Under the pieces are notes generated by a model. It saw only the letters and a list, made by a program, of their open reading frames with translations, did not search any database and was not told the origin of the DNA. The position numbers and the translations under genes were made by a program. A DNA stretch of 64,000 nt from CADEED01 sp963842515. Lineage in GTDB: Bacteria; Pseudomonadota; Gammaproteobacteria; Steroidobacterales; Steroidobacteraceae. Positions 6,092-15,034 of this stretch are shown in pieces. The DNA is taken from NCBI GenBank assembly GCA_963842515.1, contig CAWJGO010000004.1:1-64000 (forward strand). The letters are read 5' to 3'. Numbering within the stretch: position 1 is the stretch's first letter; every line of letters begins with the position of its first letter.

Positions 6092-7144
6092 ATGAAATCG
6101 AATGAACCGCGGTTGCACGTGACTCGCCGGAATATTCTCATCGGGCTCGCCGTGGCCGGCTGCCTGCCGGCAGTTGGCGCCGGCGCGCCGGCACGAGACT
6201 GGGACTGGCTCACCGGCAGCTGGGATGTCTGGCATCGCCGCCTGAAGAAACGTCTCGCCAACAACAATGAGTGGGAAGAATTCACCGGCAAGAGCTCGTT
6301 CTGGCACACGCTCGGCGGTCTCGGCAACATCGATGACAACCTGCTCAATTTTCCGAGCGGTGATTATCGCGGTCTCAGCATTCGCGCCTTCGATCCCGTC
6401 ACTGCCCAGTGGTCGATCTGGTGGCTGGACGGGCGCAGCGCATCGCGGCTAGATCCGCCGGTGGTCGGCGGTTTCGACGGCGACGAAGGTGTATTCCTCG
6501 GCCCGGACACGTTCAACAGCCAGCCGGTCACCGTGCGATTCCGGTGGCACGAGGTCCACGGCAAACGTCCGCACTGGGACCAGGCCCTGTCCACCGACGG
6601 CGGCGGCACTTGGGAAATCAACTGGCGCAACTACTTCACGCGAACCAGCGCCACGCCGGTACCTCAGCCGCGCAGCACACCGGCGCAACCGGAGCACGAT
6701 GACTGGAGTTTCCTCGTTGGACGGTGGGCGGTGCGCAACCGGCGCCTGGCCGGCACGCAATGGCAGGAGTTCGGCAGCACGCTGCACAACTGGCCGGTAC
6801 TCGGCGGCCTCGGCAACGTCGGTGACAATGTCTTCGACCTTCCCTCGGGGAGTTATCGCGGCATGAGCGTGCGCGCCTTCGACGAAAAGACCCGCGAATG
6901 GCAAAGCTGGTGGCTCGACGGCCGCAATCCTTCGCGCATCGCGTCATCGGTGCGCGGCACGTTCGCGAATGGCATCGGCACCCTGACCGGCGACGATCAG
7001 ATCGATGGCAAGCCGGTGAAGATCCGTTCGCTCTGGTCGAAGACCACATCCGCCTCCCCTCACTGGGAGCAGGCGTCGTCGATGGACGGTGGCGCCACTT
7101 GGGAGACCAACTGGATCGCCGACTTCCGCCGCACGCCGGCTTGA
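6092..7144 (+). CDS. Tat-exported protein with two tandem homologous domains
   Basis: The 350-residue protein starts with an N-terminal TRRNILIGLAVAG segment, a twin-arginine-type signal. The mature part is an internal duplication: DWDWLTGSWDVWHRRLKKR at about residue 36 matches DWSFLVGRWAVRNRRLAGT at about 204. Both copies repeat the motifs WHTLGGLGN/WPVLGGLGN, DN..FPSGDYRG, SIRAFDP.T..W..WWLDGR and ALSTDGG.TWE.NW. Each half, about 150 residues, resembles DUF1579-type lipocalin-like domains. The function is unknown. Its stop codon overlaps the start of the next gene by one base, implying translational coupling. Confidence 0.75.
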   Translation: MKSNEPRLHVTRRNILIGLAVAGCLPAVGAGAPARDWDWLTGSWDVWHRRLKKRLANNNEWEEFTGKSSFWHTLGGLGNIDDNLLNFPSGDYRGLSIRAFDPVTAQWSIWWLDGRSASRLDPPVVGGFDGDEGVFLGPDTFNSQPVTVRFRWHEVHGKRPHWDQALSTDGGGTWEINWRNYFTRTSATPVPQPRSTPAQPEHDDWSFLVGRWAVRNRRLAGTQWQEFGSTLHNWPVLGGLGNVGDNVFDLPSGSYRGMSVRAFDEKTREWQSWWLDGRNPSRIASSVRGTFANGIGTLTGDDQIDGKPVKIRSLWSKTTSASPHWEQASSMDGGATWETNWIADFRRTPA

Positions 7145-8019
7145 TGCGGGCGCTCGCACTAACTACCGCAGCGGCAGTGTTCAGCGCTGGCGTATTGGCG
7201 GAAGAGTTCTCCCTCGTGGGCCCTGCCACGCTGTTCGCGCCCGGCATCGCCTCCACCGCCTATTCGGACGTGCGCCTCACCATCAGTCCCGACGGGCACC
7301 TCGCGCTGTGGTTCAGCCGCAATCGGCCGGGCGGCGCGGGCGGCTACGACATCTGGATGGCGCGCCGCGGTGCTTCGGGTTGGCAACCCGCCGCACCGGT
7401 GCCGTTCAACTCACCGGCACGGGATTTCGATCCCGCGTTTTCCGCCGATGGCCGCTATGTCTATTTCTGCTCCGATCGTCCTGGCGGCGTCGGCGGCGAT
7501 GACATTTATCGCGTCGCCGTCACGCCACGCGGATTCGGCAGGCCTCAGTTGCTCGGAGGCGAGGTGAACTCGCCCGGCAATGAGTGGGCGCCGATGCTCT
7601 CGCCAGACTCATCCATGCTGCTGTTCTCGAGCAGCGGCCGCGGCGGAGCGGGCCGCATGGACCTGTTCACGGCGCAACGGCGCGCGGCCGGGTTCGATGC
7701 CGCGGTAGCGCTGCCTGGCGACATCAATTCATCCGCCGATGAGTTCGATGCAGCCTTTCTCGCCGATGGCACCACCGTGATCTTTTCGCGTGCGGGCGAT
7801 CTCGCCGTCGACCGCGTCGACCTTTTCCACGCGCGGCTCGAGAGTTATCGTTACGGCGCCGGCACAGCGCTGACTGACAGCGTCAACACGCCGGGCAAGA
7901 GTACATACGGTCCCATGCTCGATTGGTCCCAGCCCGATCGGATCACGTTCACCGGTTCGAGGCCCGAAGCCGCTGCCGGTGGCGCCGATCTATATGTAGC
8001 GAGGTATCGACTCGAATGA
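7144..8019 (+). CDS. Secreted beta-propeller (PD40/TolB-like) protein
   Basis: The 291-residue protein has a signal peptide (MRALALTTAAAVFSAGVLAE) and repeated PD40-type blades: LTISPDGHLALWFSRNRPGG, FSADGRYVYFCSDRPGG, LSPDSSMLLFSSSGRGG and FLADGTTVIFSRAG, spaced about 50 residues apart. Such WD40-like periplasmic propellers bind proteins or sugars; no catalytic residues are evident. The start is ATG at 7144, chosen over a longer upstream frame because it gives the signal peptide and overlaps the previous stop by one base. Its own stop overlaps the next start by four bases. Confidence 0.8.
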   Translation: MRALALTTAAAVFSAGVLAEEFSLVGPATLFAPGIASTAYSDVRLTISPDGHLALWFSRNRPGGAGGYDIWMARRGASGWQPAAPVPFNSPARDFDPAFSADGRYVYFCSDRPGGVGGDDIYRVAVTPRGFGRPQLLGGEVNSPGNEWAPMLSPDSSMLLFSSSGRGGAGRMDLFTAQRRAAGFDAAVALPGDINSSADEFDAAFLADGTTVIFSRAGDLAVDRVDLFHARLESYRYGAGTALTDSVNTPGKSTYGPMLDWSQPDRITFTGSRPEAAAGGADLYVARYRLE

Positions 8020-8492
8020 GCACTACCCTTCTGACGATCCTGCTGTGGTTCTGCGCGCTCGGCTGTGGGCTGCTCGGCGGACTGTACTTCGCGTTTTCGG
8101 CTTTCATCATGCAGGCGCTCGATCGCGCCGGGCAGGCGCACGGCATCGCGGCCATGAACTCCATCAATGCGGTCATCCTGCGATCGTGGTTCATGCCGCT
8201 GTTCGTGGGCACGACACTCGGCGCGGCCGCGCTCGCACTGGTTGGCGTGCTGCAGCGCGAATCCGCGGCGGCTAACTGCATGCTCGCCGGCGGCGTGATC
8301 TATGTGGTCGGTATGTTCATCGTGACCATGGCCTTCAACGTCCCGCTCAACAATGCACTGATGAGAGTGAGCGGCGAATCCGGAGAGGCCACCGCGACCT
8401 GGCAGCGCTTCCTCAAAGTCTGGACGCGCTGGAACCACGTGAGGACGCTCGCGTGCCTGGTTGCATCGGCGCTGTTCATCGCCGCTTTCTAA
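8016..8492 (+). CDS. DUF1772 (anthrone-oxygenase-like) membrane protein
   Basis: The 158-residue protein has four hydrophobic segments (about residues 3-28, 58-78, 88-108 and 140-158) with the DUF1772 wording LYFAFSAFIMQAL, AMNSINAVI and VPLNNAL, then a conserved WNHVR before the last helix. Some relatives are noncatalytic membrane proteins; fungal ones act in anthrone oxidation. The start ATG overlaps the previous stop (ATGA), so it is the third gene of a coupled run from 6092. Confidence 0.85.
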   Translation: MSTTLLTILLWFCALGCGLLGGLYFAFSAFIMQALDRAGQAHGIAAMNSINAVILRSWFMPLFVGTTLGAAALALVGVLQRESAAANCMLAGGVIYVVGMFIVTMAFNVPLNNALMRVSGESGEATATWQRFLKVWTRWNHVRTLACLVASALFIAAF

Positions 8493-8684
8493 CGCATGTC
8501 ACTTGTGGCAACTGAATGAGGATTCGCGGCGCAAAAGGCCTTCATCATCGTCATTACCGATGCTCGTATATGAGTTGATTACCAATCGTCACGTCTGACA
8601 GAGTAGTGCCACAAAACCGAAATTCGAATGACCGCGAGTCCGGCGTTGTTGCCCCATCGTCCGGAGGGTGGTTGGGGAGGTTTC

Positions 8685-9656
8685 ATGGATGCTCTATCCG
8701 ATGTCCTGCGAGCAGTTCGCCTCACCGGTGCGTTTTTTTTCGACGTTCACGCGCGTGCACCGTGGGTGGCTGAGACACCGCTCGGCAGAACCGTCGTGGA
8801 CGCGATGTTTCCCGGGTCGGGGTCGGATCACCTCATCTCCTATCACCTCATCATGGAAGGCACTTGCTGGGCCACCATCGAGGGTGAAGATCCGATCAAA
8901 CTCAGCGCGGGCGACATCATCATGCTGCCACATGGGGATACCCACGTGATGGCGACCACGCTGGGCATGCGCAAGACACCCGAGATGTCGATGTATCGCA
9001 TGCCCGAAGATCGCCAGCTACCGACGAAAATTTCGGTGGGCACGGAAAACGGCGAGCAGGCGCATTTTGTCTGCGGCTTCCTCGGCTGCGACTCGCGGCC
9101 TTACAACCCGCTGCTGACCGCGCTCCCACGCGTCATCCACATGCGGGATCACGCCAGCGGCGCACTGGGCGCGTATTTTCGCGCGGCGCTGGATGAGTCC
9201 AAGGGACGCATGGGTGGCGAATGCATGCTGAGCCGCATCAGCGAGCTCATGTTCGTCGACGTGGTGCGCCGTTACCTCGAATCGCTGCCGGCCGATCGTG
9301 TCAACTGGCTCGCCGGCCTGCGCGATCAATACGTCGGCCGCGCACTGATGGCACTGCACGCCGATCCGGCGCGCGACTGGACGCTGGAGACGCTGGCACA
9401 GGAGGCCGCGTTGTCGCGCTCGGCGTTTGCCGAGCGTTTCACGGAATTCGTCGGCCATCCGCCGATGCAATACCTCACCAACTGGCGCATGCAGCTGGCA
9501 ACCAACTTTCTACGCAATGGCAATGAGAGCGTGGCGGCCATCGCCAATCGCGTGGGTTACGACTCCGAAGCGGCATTCAGCCGTGCGTTCAAGAAGGTGG
9601 TCGGTACGCCGCCGAGCGAGTGGCGGGACAACCATCTAACTGGACATGCCGCCTGA
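8685..9656 (+). CDS. AraC-family regulator with N-terminal cupin
   Basis: The 323-residue protein starts MDALSDVLRAVRLTGAFFFD. An N-terminal cupin domain of the AraC-binding type (about residues 1-190, with LIMEGTCWATIEGEDPI and SAGDIIMLPHGD) precedes two AraC HTH motifs (about 215-318, with TLETLAQEAALSRSAFAERF and AIANRVGYDSEAAFSRAFKK). ATG 8685 is preferred over an upstream ATG at 8628 because GGGGAGG stands four bases before it. A target is not evident; neighbouring genes on both sides run in the same direction. Confidence 0.9.
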   Translation: MDALSDVLRAVRLTGAFFFDVHARAPWVAETPLGRTVVDAMFPGSGSDHLISYHLIMEGTCWATIEGEDPIKLSAGDIIMLPHGDTHVMATTLGMRKTPEMSMYRMPEDRQLPTKISVGTENGEQAHFVCGFLGCDSRPYNPLLTALPRVIHMRDHASGALGAYFRAALDESKGRMGGECMLSRISELMFVDVVRRYLESLPADRVNWLAGLRDQYVGRALMALHADPARDWTLETLAQEAALSRSAFAERFTEFVGHPPMQYLTNWRMQLATNFLRNGNESVAAIANRVGYDSEAAFSRAFKKVVGTPPSEWRDNHLTGHAA

Positions 9657-9788
9657 ACGGCTGACGCAGCCGTGCAGGCATGCTCTTAGCGAAAGTGGCG
9701 GACGCGCTGACAGCGATCTACTGCATCGGCCACGTCACGTGCCCGTGCATGGGTGTGATTCTGGGATCACTTACACCGGAGGACACCC

Positions 9789-10292
9789 ATGAACGAAGCC
9801 GAATACACGCTGGAAACCAAGATGTGGAAAGCGATCAAGAGCGACCGCACCGTGATGCTCGGATTGGCGGGCGTCGAGGAGGGCCACAGCCAGCCCATGA
9901 CGGCGCAGATCCTGCACGACGAGGATGAGCGCGGGCCGATCTGGTTCTTCACCTCGAAAGACAACGACCTGGTCAAGGCGCTGAACCAGAGCCATCGCGC
10001 CCAGGTACATTTTTCATCCAAGGGCCACGACCTGTTCGCTTCACTGCACGGTGAGCTGGTCATCGACAACAACCGCCTGATCATCGACCAGCTGTGGAAC
10101 AATTTCATCGCCGCGTGGTTCGAAGGCGGCAAGGACGATCCGAAGCTCCAACTGCTGCGCCTCGATGCCGAACACGCGCAGGTGTGGCTCAACGAGAACA
10201 ATCTCTGGGCCGCCGTCAAATTGCTGTTAGGCCGCGATCCCAAGCAGGATTACCAGGACAAGGTGGCCGACGTGCGGCTCGACACGCACTGA
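9789..10292 (+). CDS. PPOX-fold general-stress protein (pyridoxamine 5'-phosphate oxidase-like)
   Basis: The 167-residue protein has the split-barrel flavin-binding pattern of the general stress protein 26 family: KSDRTVMLGLAG, GPIWFFTSKDNDLVKAL and AQVHFSSKGHDLFASLHGEL. A YdfG-type tail follows. Members bind FMN or FAD and are usually of unknown substrate. The start has AGGACACCC just upstream (weak GGAGGA at 9778). It sits just before the polyphosphate kinase gene; both look stress-related. Confidence 0.85.
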   Translation: MNEAEYTLETKMWKAIKSDRTVMLGLAGVEEGHSQPMTAQILHDEDERGPIWFFTSKDNDLVKALNQSHRAQVHFSSKGHDLFASLHGELVIDNNRLIIDQLWNNFIAAWFEGGKDDPKLQLLRLDAEHAQVWLNENNLWAAVKLLLGRDPKQDYQDKVADVRLDTH

Positions 10293-10350
10293 CACACAAC
10301 TGTCATACGGCCGGGCGACCATCGCGAGTCCTAAAACAAGAGGAGCCCCG

Positions 10351-11277
10351 ATGAGCGCCCTGCCGCCACTCGACCACGAGCAACTGATCCAGCGCATACG
10401 ACGCGACCTGGCCGACAGCTGGGATGAAGAGCTGGAGATGGACGTCGAGGACTATCACCCGCTGCCCGGTCTGCCCGACGGCGGCGCCAACGAGGTGGGT
10501 GAGAAAGACTACCGGCGCAACTATTTCCAGCAATTGTTCCGCCTGCAGGCCGAGCTCGTGAGACTGCAGGACTGGGTGTACGCCACCAAGCAGAAGGTGG
10601 TCATCCTGTTCGAAGGCCGCGACGCCGCCGGTAAAGGCGGCGCCATCAAGCGCATCACGCAGAAGCTCAACCCGCGCGTCTGCCGCGTCGTCGCCCTGCC
10701 CGCTCCCAACGATCGCGAACGCACGCAATGGTATTTCCAGCGCTATGTCGCGCACCTGCCGGCGGCCGGCGAGATCGTCCTGTTCGATCGCAGCTGGTAC
10801 AACCGCGCCGGCGTCGAGCACGTCATGGGGTTCTGCACCGACGAGGAATACGAGGACTTTTATCGCTCAGTGCCTGAGTTCGAACGGATGCTGGTGCGCT
10901 CGGGAATCAGGCTGCTGAAATACTGGTTTTCCATTACCGACGAGGAGCAACACCTGCGATTTCTCGGGCGCATCCACGATCCACTCAAACAGTGGAAGCT
11001 CTCGCCCATGGATCTGGAGTCCCGCCGCCGCTGGGAGGCGTACACCAAGGCCAAGGAAGTGATGCTGGAGCGCAGCCACATTGCCGAAGCCCGCTGGTGG
11101 GTGGTGCAGGCTGTGGACAAGAAACGCGCGCGGCTCAATTGCATCGATCACCTGCTCAGGCAATTTCCATACGGCGAGGTGCCGAAATCGAGCGTGGTGC
11201 TGCCGGAGCGCGAACGGCATGAACACTATTCGCGGCAGGCCGTGTCGGCGGAGATGCTGGTCCCCGAAATCTACTAG
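10351..11277 (+). CDS. ppk2: Polyphosphate kinase 2
   Basis: The 308-residue protein has the PPK2 domain with Walker A GRDAAGKGG (about residue 89), PAPNDRERTQWYFQRYV, Walker B-type DRSWYNRAGVE (about 146), and the lid segment with KYWFSITDEEQHLRFLGR. PPK2 makes or uses polyphosphate with ADP/GDP as partner, phosphorylating nucleoside diphosphates from polyphosphate. Length, single domain and the GKGGAIKRI signature fit a class I enzyme. AGAGGAG lies upstream of the ATG. No nearby PPK1 is seen. Confidence 0.93.
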   Translation: MSALPPLDHEQLIQRIRRDLADSWDEELEMDVEDYHPLPGLPDGGANEVGEKDYRRNYFQQLFRLQAELVRLQDWVYATKQKVVILFEGRDAAGKGGAIKRITQKLNPRVCRVVALPAPNDRERTQWYFQRYVAHLPAAGEIVLFDRSWYNRAGVEHVMGFCTDEEYEDFYRSVPEFERMLVRSGIRLLKYWFSITDEEQHLRFLGRIHDPLKQWKLSPMDLESRRRWEAYTKAKEVMLERSHIAEARWWVVQAVDKKRARLNCIDHLLRQFPYGEVPKSSVVLPERERHEHYSRQAVSAEMLVPEIY

Positions 11278-11365
11278 GGGAATGGGTCACATCTCATCCG
11301 GCGTTCTCCGACATCACCCGCCAGGTGTGCGCGGTACCTTGCACGCGTCGATGGCCGGAGACCGC

Positions 11366-11698
11366 ATGACTAACCACTCCCACGATGTGACGGCACCAAT
11401 CGAACATCGCCGTGGACAACGCGTGGCGGCCGCCATGTGGGTTCGCCTGAGCAGCAGCGGTGCGGAGCTCGGCATGGGAAACATCACCAATGCCAGCATC
11501 AGCGGTGCCTTCCTCGAGACGGCGCTCAAACTGCCGGTCAATGCGACCATCACTCTCGAAGCCGTGTCGTCGGCCGGCGTTGCCATGCAAGGTTTGAAAA
11601 TGGCGGCGCGCGTGGCTCGAGTCGACAGCCGCGGCCTGGGAATCGAGTGGCGCGTGCTGGCCACTCCGCAGATCCTAAGTCTGCTGACGGGGACTTAG
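11366..11698 (+). CDS. PilZ-domain protein
   Basis: A PilZ domain is indicated by EHRRGQRVAAAMWVRL (the RxxxR arm) followed by NITNASISGAFLET (the N/DxSxxG motif). PilZ proteins bind cyclic di-GMP. The protein is 110 residues from ATG 11366, which has GGAG six bases upstream; an in-frame ATG at 11351 is also possible. The stop codon lies inside the terminator hairpin at 11675-11704. No partner domain is attached, so it may act on another protein. Confidence 0.82.
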   Translation: MTNHSHDVTAPIEHRRGQRVAAAMWVRLSSSGAELGMGNITNASISGAFLETALKLPVNATITLEAVSSAGVAMQGLKMAARVARVDSRGLGIEWRVLATPQILSLLTGT

Positions 11699-11704
11699 TT
11701 TTTT
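11675..11704 (+). terminator. Rho-independent terminator overlapping the PilZ stop
   Basis: CTAAGTC (11675-11681) pairs with GACTTAG (11692-11698) over a 10-base loop, followed by six T residues (11699-11704). The PilZ stop codon is within the right arm. Confidence 0.7.
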
Positions 11705-11717
11705 CGTTCCTGTCCCT

Positions 11718-13070
11718 TTATTTCCCGACGGCGCGCCAGATCACGTTACCGACATCATCGGCCACCAGCAGCGCGCCGCGCGTGTCGATGGCCACACCCA
11801 CCGGCCTGCCCCACGCTTTGCCGTCCTTGCTGACGAAGCCGGTGAGCACGTCCATCGGCATGCCCGATGGCTTGCCGTTCGCGAACGGGACGAACACCAC
11901 CTTGTATCCCGCTGGGGGTTTGCGATTCCAAGAACCGTGCTCGCCGATGAACATGCCGTTCGACAGATGTTTCGGCAGCGCGCCGCTGCCCGAGTACGCC
12001 AGCCCCAGCGCGGCCACATGCGCGCCGAGCGCGTAGTCCGGCGCGACCGCGCGCGCCACCAGGTCGGGCCTCGGCGGCTCGACGCGCTTGTCGACGTGCT
12101 GGCCGAAGTACGAATACGGCCAGCCATAGAAGGCACCATCTTTCACGGACGTGAGGTAGTCGGGCACGAGGTCATTGCCGAGCTCGTCGCGCTCATTGAC
12201 CACGGTCCATAAAGCGCCGGTCTGCGGCTCCCATGCCATGCCGTTCGGGTTGCGCAAGCCGGTGGCAAACAATCTTTTCGCACCGGTCGCGACCTCGATT
12301 TCCCATATCGCGGCGCGGCCCTCCTCCTTGTCCATGCCGTTCTCCGCAACGTTGCTGTTGGATCCCACCGTCGCGTAGAGCTTGGTTCCGTCCTGACTGG
12401 CAATGATGGCCTTGGTCCAATGATGATTGAGCGGTCCGCCCGGCAAATCGGTGAGCATCGAACCCGCCGCGGTAATGCTGGTTGCACCGTCCGTATACGG
12501 AAATTTCATCACGGCATCGGTATTGGCAACGTAGAGAGTCGAGCCGATCAGCGCCATACCGAATGGAGAGTGCAGATTCGCCAGCAGCACACTGCGGAGC
12601 TCGGCCACTCCGTCGCCGTCGGCATCGCGAAGCAACGTGATGCGCTCGGCGGAGGGCACCGCTGCACCGGCTTTGCCCTGCATCTTCTTCATGACCTTGC
12701 CCTTGATGCCTTTGCCGTCGTCGGGCCGTTCCGGAGCATTCGTCTCCGCCACCAGCACGTCGCCATTGGGCAGCACGTAGACCCAGCGCGGATGTGTGAA
12801 TCCGCTGGCGAATGCATTCACCGCGACTTCGGTCGCCGGAGTCGGCTTCATGCCCGGAGGCCAGCCCTTCGCCTCGGCGATCTGTACGATGGGAATGAGC
12901 TTCTTTTCAGGCGCGGGAATGGTGGGATCCGGCCCGATGCTCGTCGCGGGCGAGGCGATCGGCCCCGTGTCGGTGGGCCCGACCGTCGCGCAGGCAACCA
13001 CGATCACCGCCGTGACGACCAGGATGAGTACGCCAAGGAGAACAAAACGCACGAGTGGACTGATGGTCAT
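11718..13070 (-). CDS. L-sorbosone dehydrogenase-like PQQ/beta-propeller protein
   Basis: The 450-residue protein has an N-terminal membrane anchor (MTISPLVRFVLLGVLILVV) and a six-bladed propeller of the PQQ-dependent glucose/sorbosone dehydrogenase family: HPRWVYVLPNGDVLVAET, LRDADGDGVAELRSVLL, PFGMALIGSTLYVANTD, GLRNPNGMAWEPQTGALW, NERDELGNDLVPDYLT, GYKVVFVPFANGKPSG and RGALLVADDVGNVIWR. It probably oxidises a sugar-like substrate in the periplasm, but the catalytic residues cannot be confirmed by eye. The start at 13070 (GGAG seven bases upstream) is chosen over an upstream GTG-side extension. It converges on the PilZ gene. Confidence 0.85.
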   Translation of the reverse strand: MTISPLVRFVLLGVLILVVTAVIVVACATVGPTDTGPIASPATSIGPDPTIPAPEKKLIPIVQIAEAKGWPPGMKPTPATEVAVNAFASGFTHPRWVYVLPNGDVLVAETNAPERPDDGKGIKGKVMKKMQGKAGAAVPSAERITLLRDADGDGVAELRSVLLANLHSPFGMALIGSTLYVANTDAVMKFPYTDGATSITAAGSMLTDLPGGPLNHHWTKAIIASQDGTKLYATVGSNSNVAENGMDKEEGRAAIWEIEVATGAKRLFATGLRNPNGMAWEPQTGALWTVVNERDELGNDLVPDYLTSVKDGAFYGWPYSYFGQHVDKRVEPPRPDLVARAVAPDYALGAHVAALGLAYSGSGALPKHLSNGMFIGEHGSWNRKPPAGYKVVFVPFANGKPSGMPMDVLTGFVSKDGKAWGRPVGVAIDTRGALLVADDVGNVIWRAVGK

Positions 13071-13312
13071 GCCAGAACTCCTTGCTCGTCGGCGAATGCC
13101 ACTGCTATTTGGTAAAGCCACCCGATTGCGCGATCGAGGATAGAAGGAGAGTGTTAGGCAAAGGCATGAGCAAACTGCACGGCACAGCGTAGGAAGATAC
13201 CGTCGCGGTGATTGGACCTGAATCTGAACGCGGCGGGAACATTTCGCTGGGTTGCAGCATTTCCTAACCCGTTATCACTCACTAACCTTTACGCCCACGC
13301 GGAGACGTTGTT

Positions 13313-13672
13313 ATGTATCGCCTATCCATTCTGTTGTTCGCGATTGCCGCTCTCGCGGGCGTCACCATGGCCGTCATGCATTTTCGCGGCAAGACTCCGC
13401 CGCGGCCGGCGCTCGCGGCACTGCACGGTTTGTTTGCCGCTTCCGGCCTCGTGGTGTTGCTGCTGGCAGTGATCAAGGTGGGATTCGGTGGAACCTCCGG
13501 GCTCGCGCTCGGCCTGCTCGCGGCGGCCGCGCTTGGTGGCTTCGCACTGCTCAGCTTTCACCTGCGCGGCGCTGCTTTGCCATCGGGGCTGGTCGTGGGC
13601 CATGGACTGCTCGCGGTCGCCGGATTCGTGGTCCTGCTCGCCGCAGAATTCGCGATCATGAGCTCCGGCTGA
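13313..13672 (+). CDS. Small hydrophobic membrane protein
   Basis: The 119-residue protein is almost entirely hydrophobic with four predicted membrane helices (about residues 5-22, 33-54, 60-83 and 93-113) and a GLVVGHGLLAVAGFVVLLAA end. No family is recognised. It is preceded by ACGCGGAGACGTTGTT, a plausible binding site. It could be a small inner-membrane accessory protein. Confidence 0.65.
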   Translation: MYRLSILLFAIAALAGVTMAVMHFRGKTPPRPALAALHGLFAASGLVVLLLAVIKVGFGGTSGLALGLLAAAALGGFALLSFHLRGAALPSGLVVGHGLLAVAGFVVLLAAEFAIMSSG

Positions 13673-13761
13673 AGGCCGCCGCTCGCAAGGACGACCCTAA
13701 CGCCCATGAATACGGGTGTCATCCGAGCCCGAACTCCTGTACATAAGCAGCAGGAGAAACT

Positions 13762-14544
13762 ATGAACAAACTCATTTTTGGCGTTGCCACGCTGCTCGCA
13801 GCTTCCACTGCAGCCGCCGGCGTACGCATCGAAACGATTTCGCGCGACATCAAGACACAAGTGGCCGACGGGCCCGCTCAGACCGTGCTCGTGCAGGAGG
13901 GAAAAATCCGCGTCAACGCCGCCAAGACGGACACGGTGATCCTGAAGAACGGTTCGCTCTACATGATCGACGACAAGAAGAAGGTTTATCGGGAGATGGA
14001 CAAGGCCACCATGAAACGCATGATGGACCAGGCCGGCGCCGCCATGCAGCAGATCCAGGATCAGTTGAAGGACATGACGCCCGAGCAGCGCGCGCAGATG
14101 GAAAAGATGATGGGCGGCAACATGCCTGGCATGGTCACCGGCAAGAAAGACGTCTTCGAAGCCAAAGACACGGGCAAGAGCGACACCGCCGAGGGCCGCA
14201 AGTGCCGCATCTGGACCGTCACGAGGAACGGGCAGCTGCAGGAAGAACTTTGCGTGGTGCCGTTCTCTTCGCTTCCGGGCAAGGAAGACATGGAGAAATC
14301 GTTCAAGGAGATGGCGGAGGCTTTCCAGGGAATGGCATCAGCCGTGCCGGGAGCCGCCGATTCCATCAAGGCGCACAACGCCATCAATGGCTACCCGGTG
14401 CGTACACGTTTTTACGACAACAAGGGCATGCCGGTTGGCAAGGAACAGGTGTTGAAGACCTGGAGCGAAGAATCAGTCCCGGCCTCCGCGTTCGAAGTTC
14501 CGGCCGGCTATAAGAAAGAGGCGATGCCGAAGATGGGTGGCTGA
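13762..14544 (+). CDS. Secreted DUF4412-like protein
   Basis: The 260-residue protein starts with a signal peptide (MNKLIFGVATLLAASTAAA). The mature part is DUF4412-like: VLKNGSLYMIDDKKKVYREM, then a Met/Gln-rich linker (about residues 85-130, MKRMMDQAGAAMQQIQDQLKD and AQMEKMMGGNMPGM) and CRIWTVTRNGQLQEELCVVP. Its end has PVRTRFYDNKGMPVGKEQVL and ASAFEVPAGYKK. Function unknown, periplasmic by signal. AGCAGGAGAAACT stands before the ATG. Confidence 0.75.
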   Translation: MNKLIFGVATLLAASTAAAGVRIETISRDIKTQVADGPAQTVLVQEGKIRVNAAKTDTVILKNGSLYMIDDKKKVYREMDKATMKRMMDQAGAAMQQIQDQLKDMTPEQRAQMEKMMGGNMPGMVTGKKDVFEAKDTGKSDTAEGRKCRIWTVTRNGQLQEELCVVPFSSLPGKEDMEKSFKEMAEAFQGMASAVPGAADSIKAHNAINGYPVRTRFYDNKGMPVGKEQVLKTWSEESVPASAFEVPAGYKKEAMPKMGG

Positions 14545-14549
14545 CGCAG

Positions 14550-15029
14550 TCAACTCACCTTGGCGGCCGTCCATCGATCGAGCACTCCCCGTGCACTCTG
14601 CGGCGCGCGGATTGCGCCAGACTCGATGGGCTGCCGTGCACACAGCTCCACCACGTAACCATTTGGATCGCGAAAGTAGATCGACTGCACGAATCCGTGA
14701 TCCGACACCCCTCGTGACTCGATGTTCGCGGCCCGCCCCTTGAGGAGCATGGGCTCGAGCATTTGCGGCGCGACTTCGAGTGCGATGTGCAGGTCGAAGT
14801 CGTGCTGCATCTTGAAGTCGAACGGGGCGTCGGGCACTTCGAAAAACGCAATGTGCGAACCATCCTCCAGCCGGTAGAAGGTATGCAGCAGCGAGGTCTT
14901 CCGGCCGGACTTGGTTTCATCCAGCCAGAGAGTCTCCACCAGCGCCAGACCCAGGAAGTCCTCGTAGAACCTGCGCGTCTGCTCCGAGTCCCGGCATCTG
15001 TACGCGGCGTGGTGGAGCTTTCGGATCAC
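14550..15029 (-). CDS. VOC-family (glyoxalase/dioxygenase) protein
   Basis: The 159-residue protein has the VOC fold wording LHHAAYRCRDSEQTRRFYED followed by GLALVETLWLDE and LEDGSHIAFFEVPD, and FRDPNGYVVELCAR near the end. His and Glu ligands (HHAAY, HIALEV, ELCA) suggest a metal site. The start is taken as GTG 15029 (MIRKLHHAAY). It lies immediately downstream of a GST gene, with a few bases between, so the two probably form an operon in detoxification or small-molecule metabolism. Confidence 0.82.
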   Translation of the reverse strand: MIRKLHHAAYRCRDSEQTRRFYEDFLGLALVETLWLDETKSGRKTSLLHTFYRLEDGSHIAFFEVPDAPFDFKMQHDFDLHIALEVAPQMLEPMLLKGRAANIESRGVSDHGFVQSIYFRDPNGYVVELCARQPIESGAIRAPQSARGVLDRWTAAKVS

Positions 15030-15034
15030 GGGTG

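Noticed and set aside
9658..9672. Hairpin CGGCTG-ACG-CAGCCG after the AraC gene
   Set aside because: No T tract follows, so it is not supported as a terminator.
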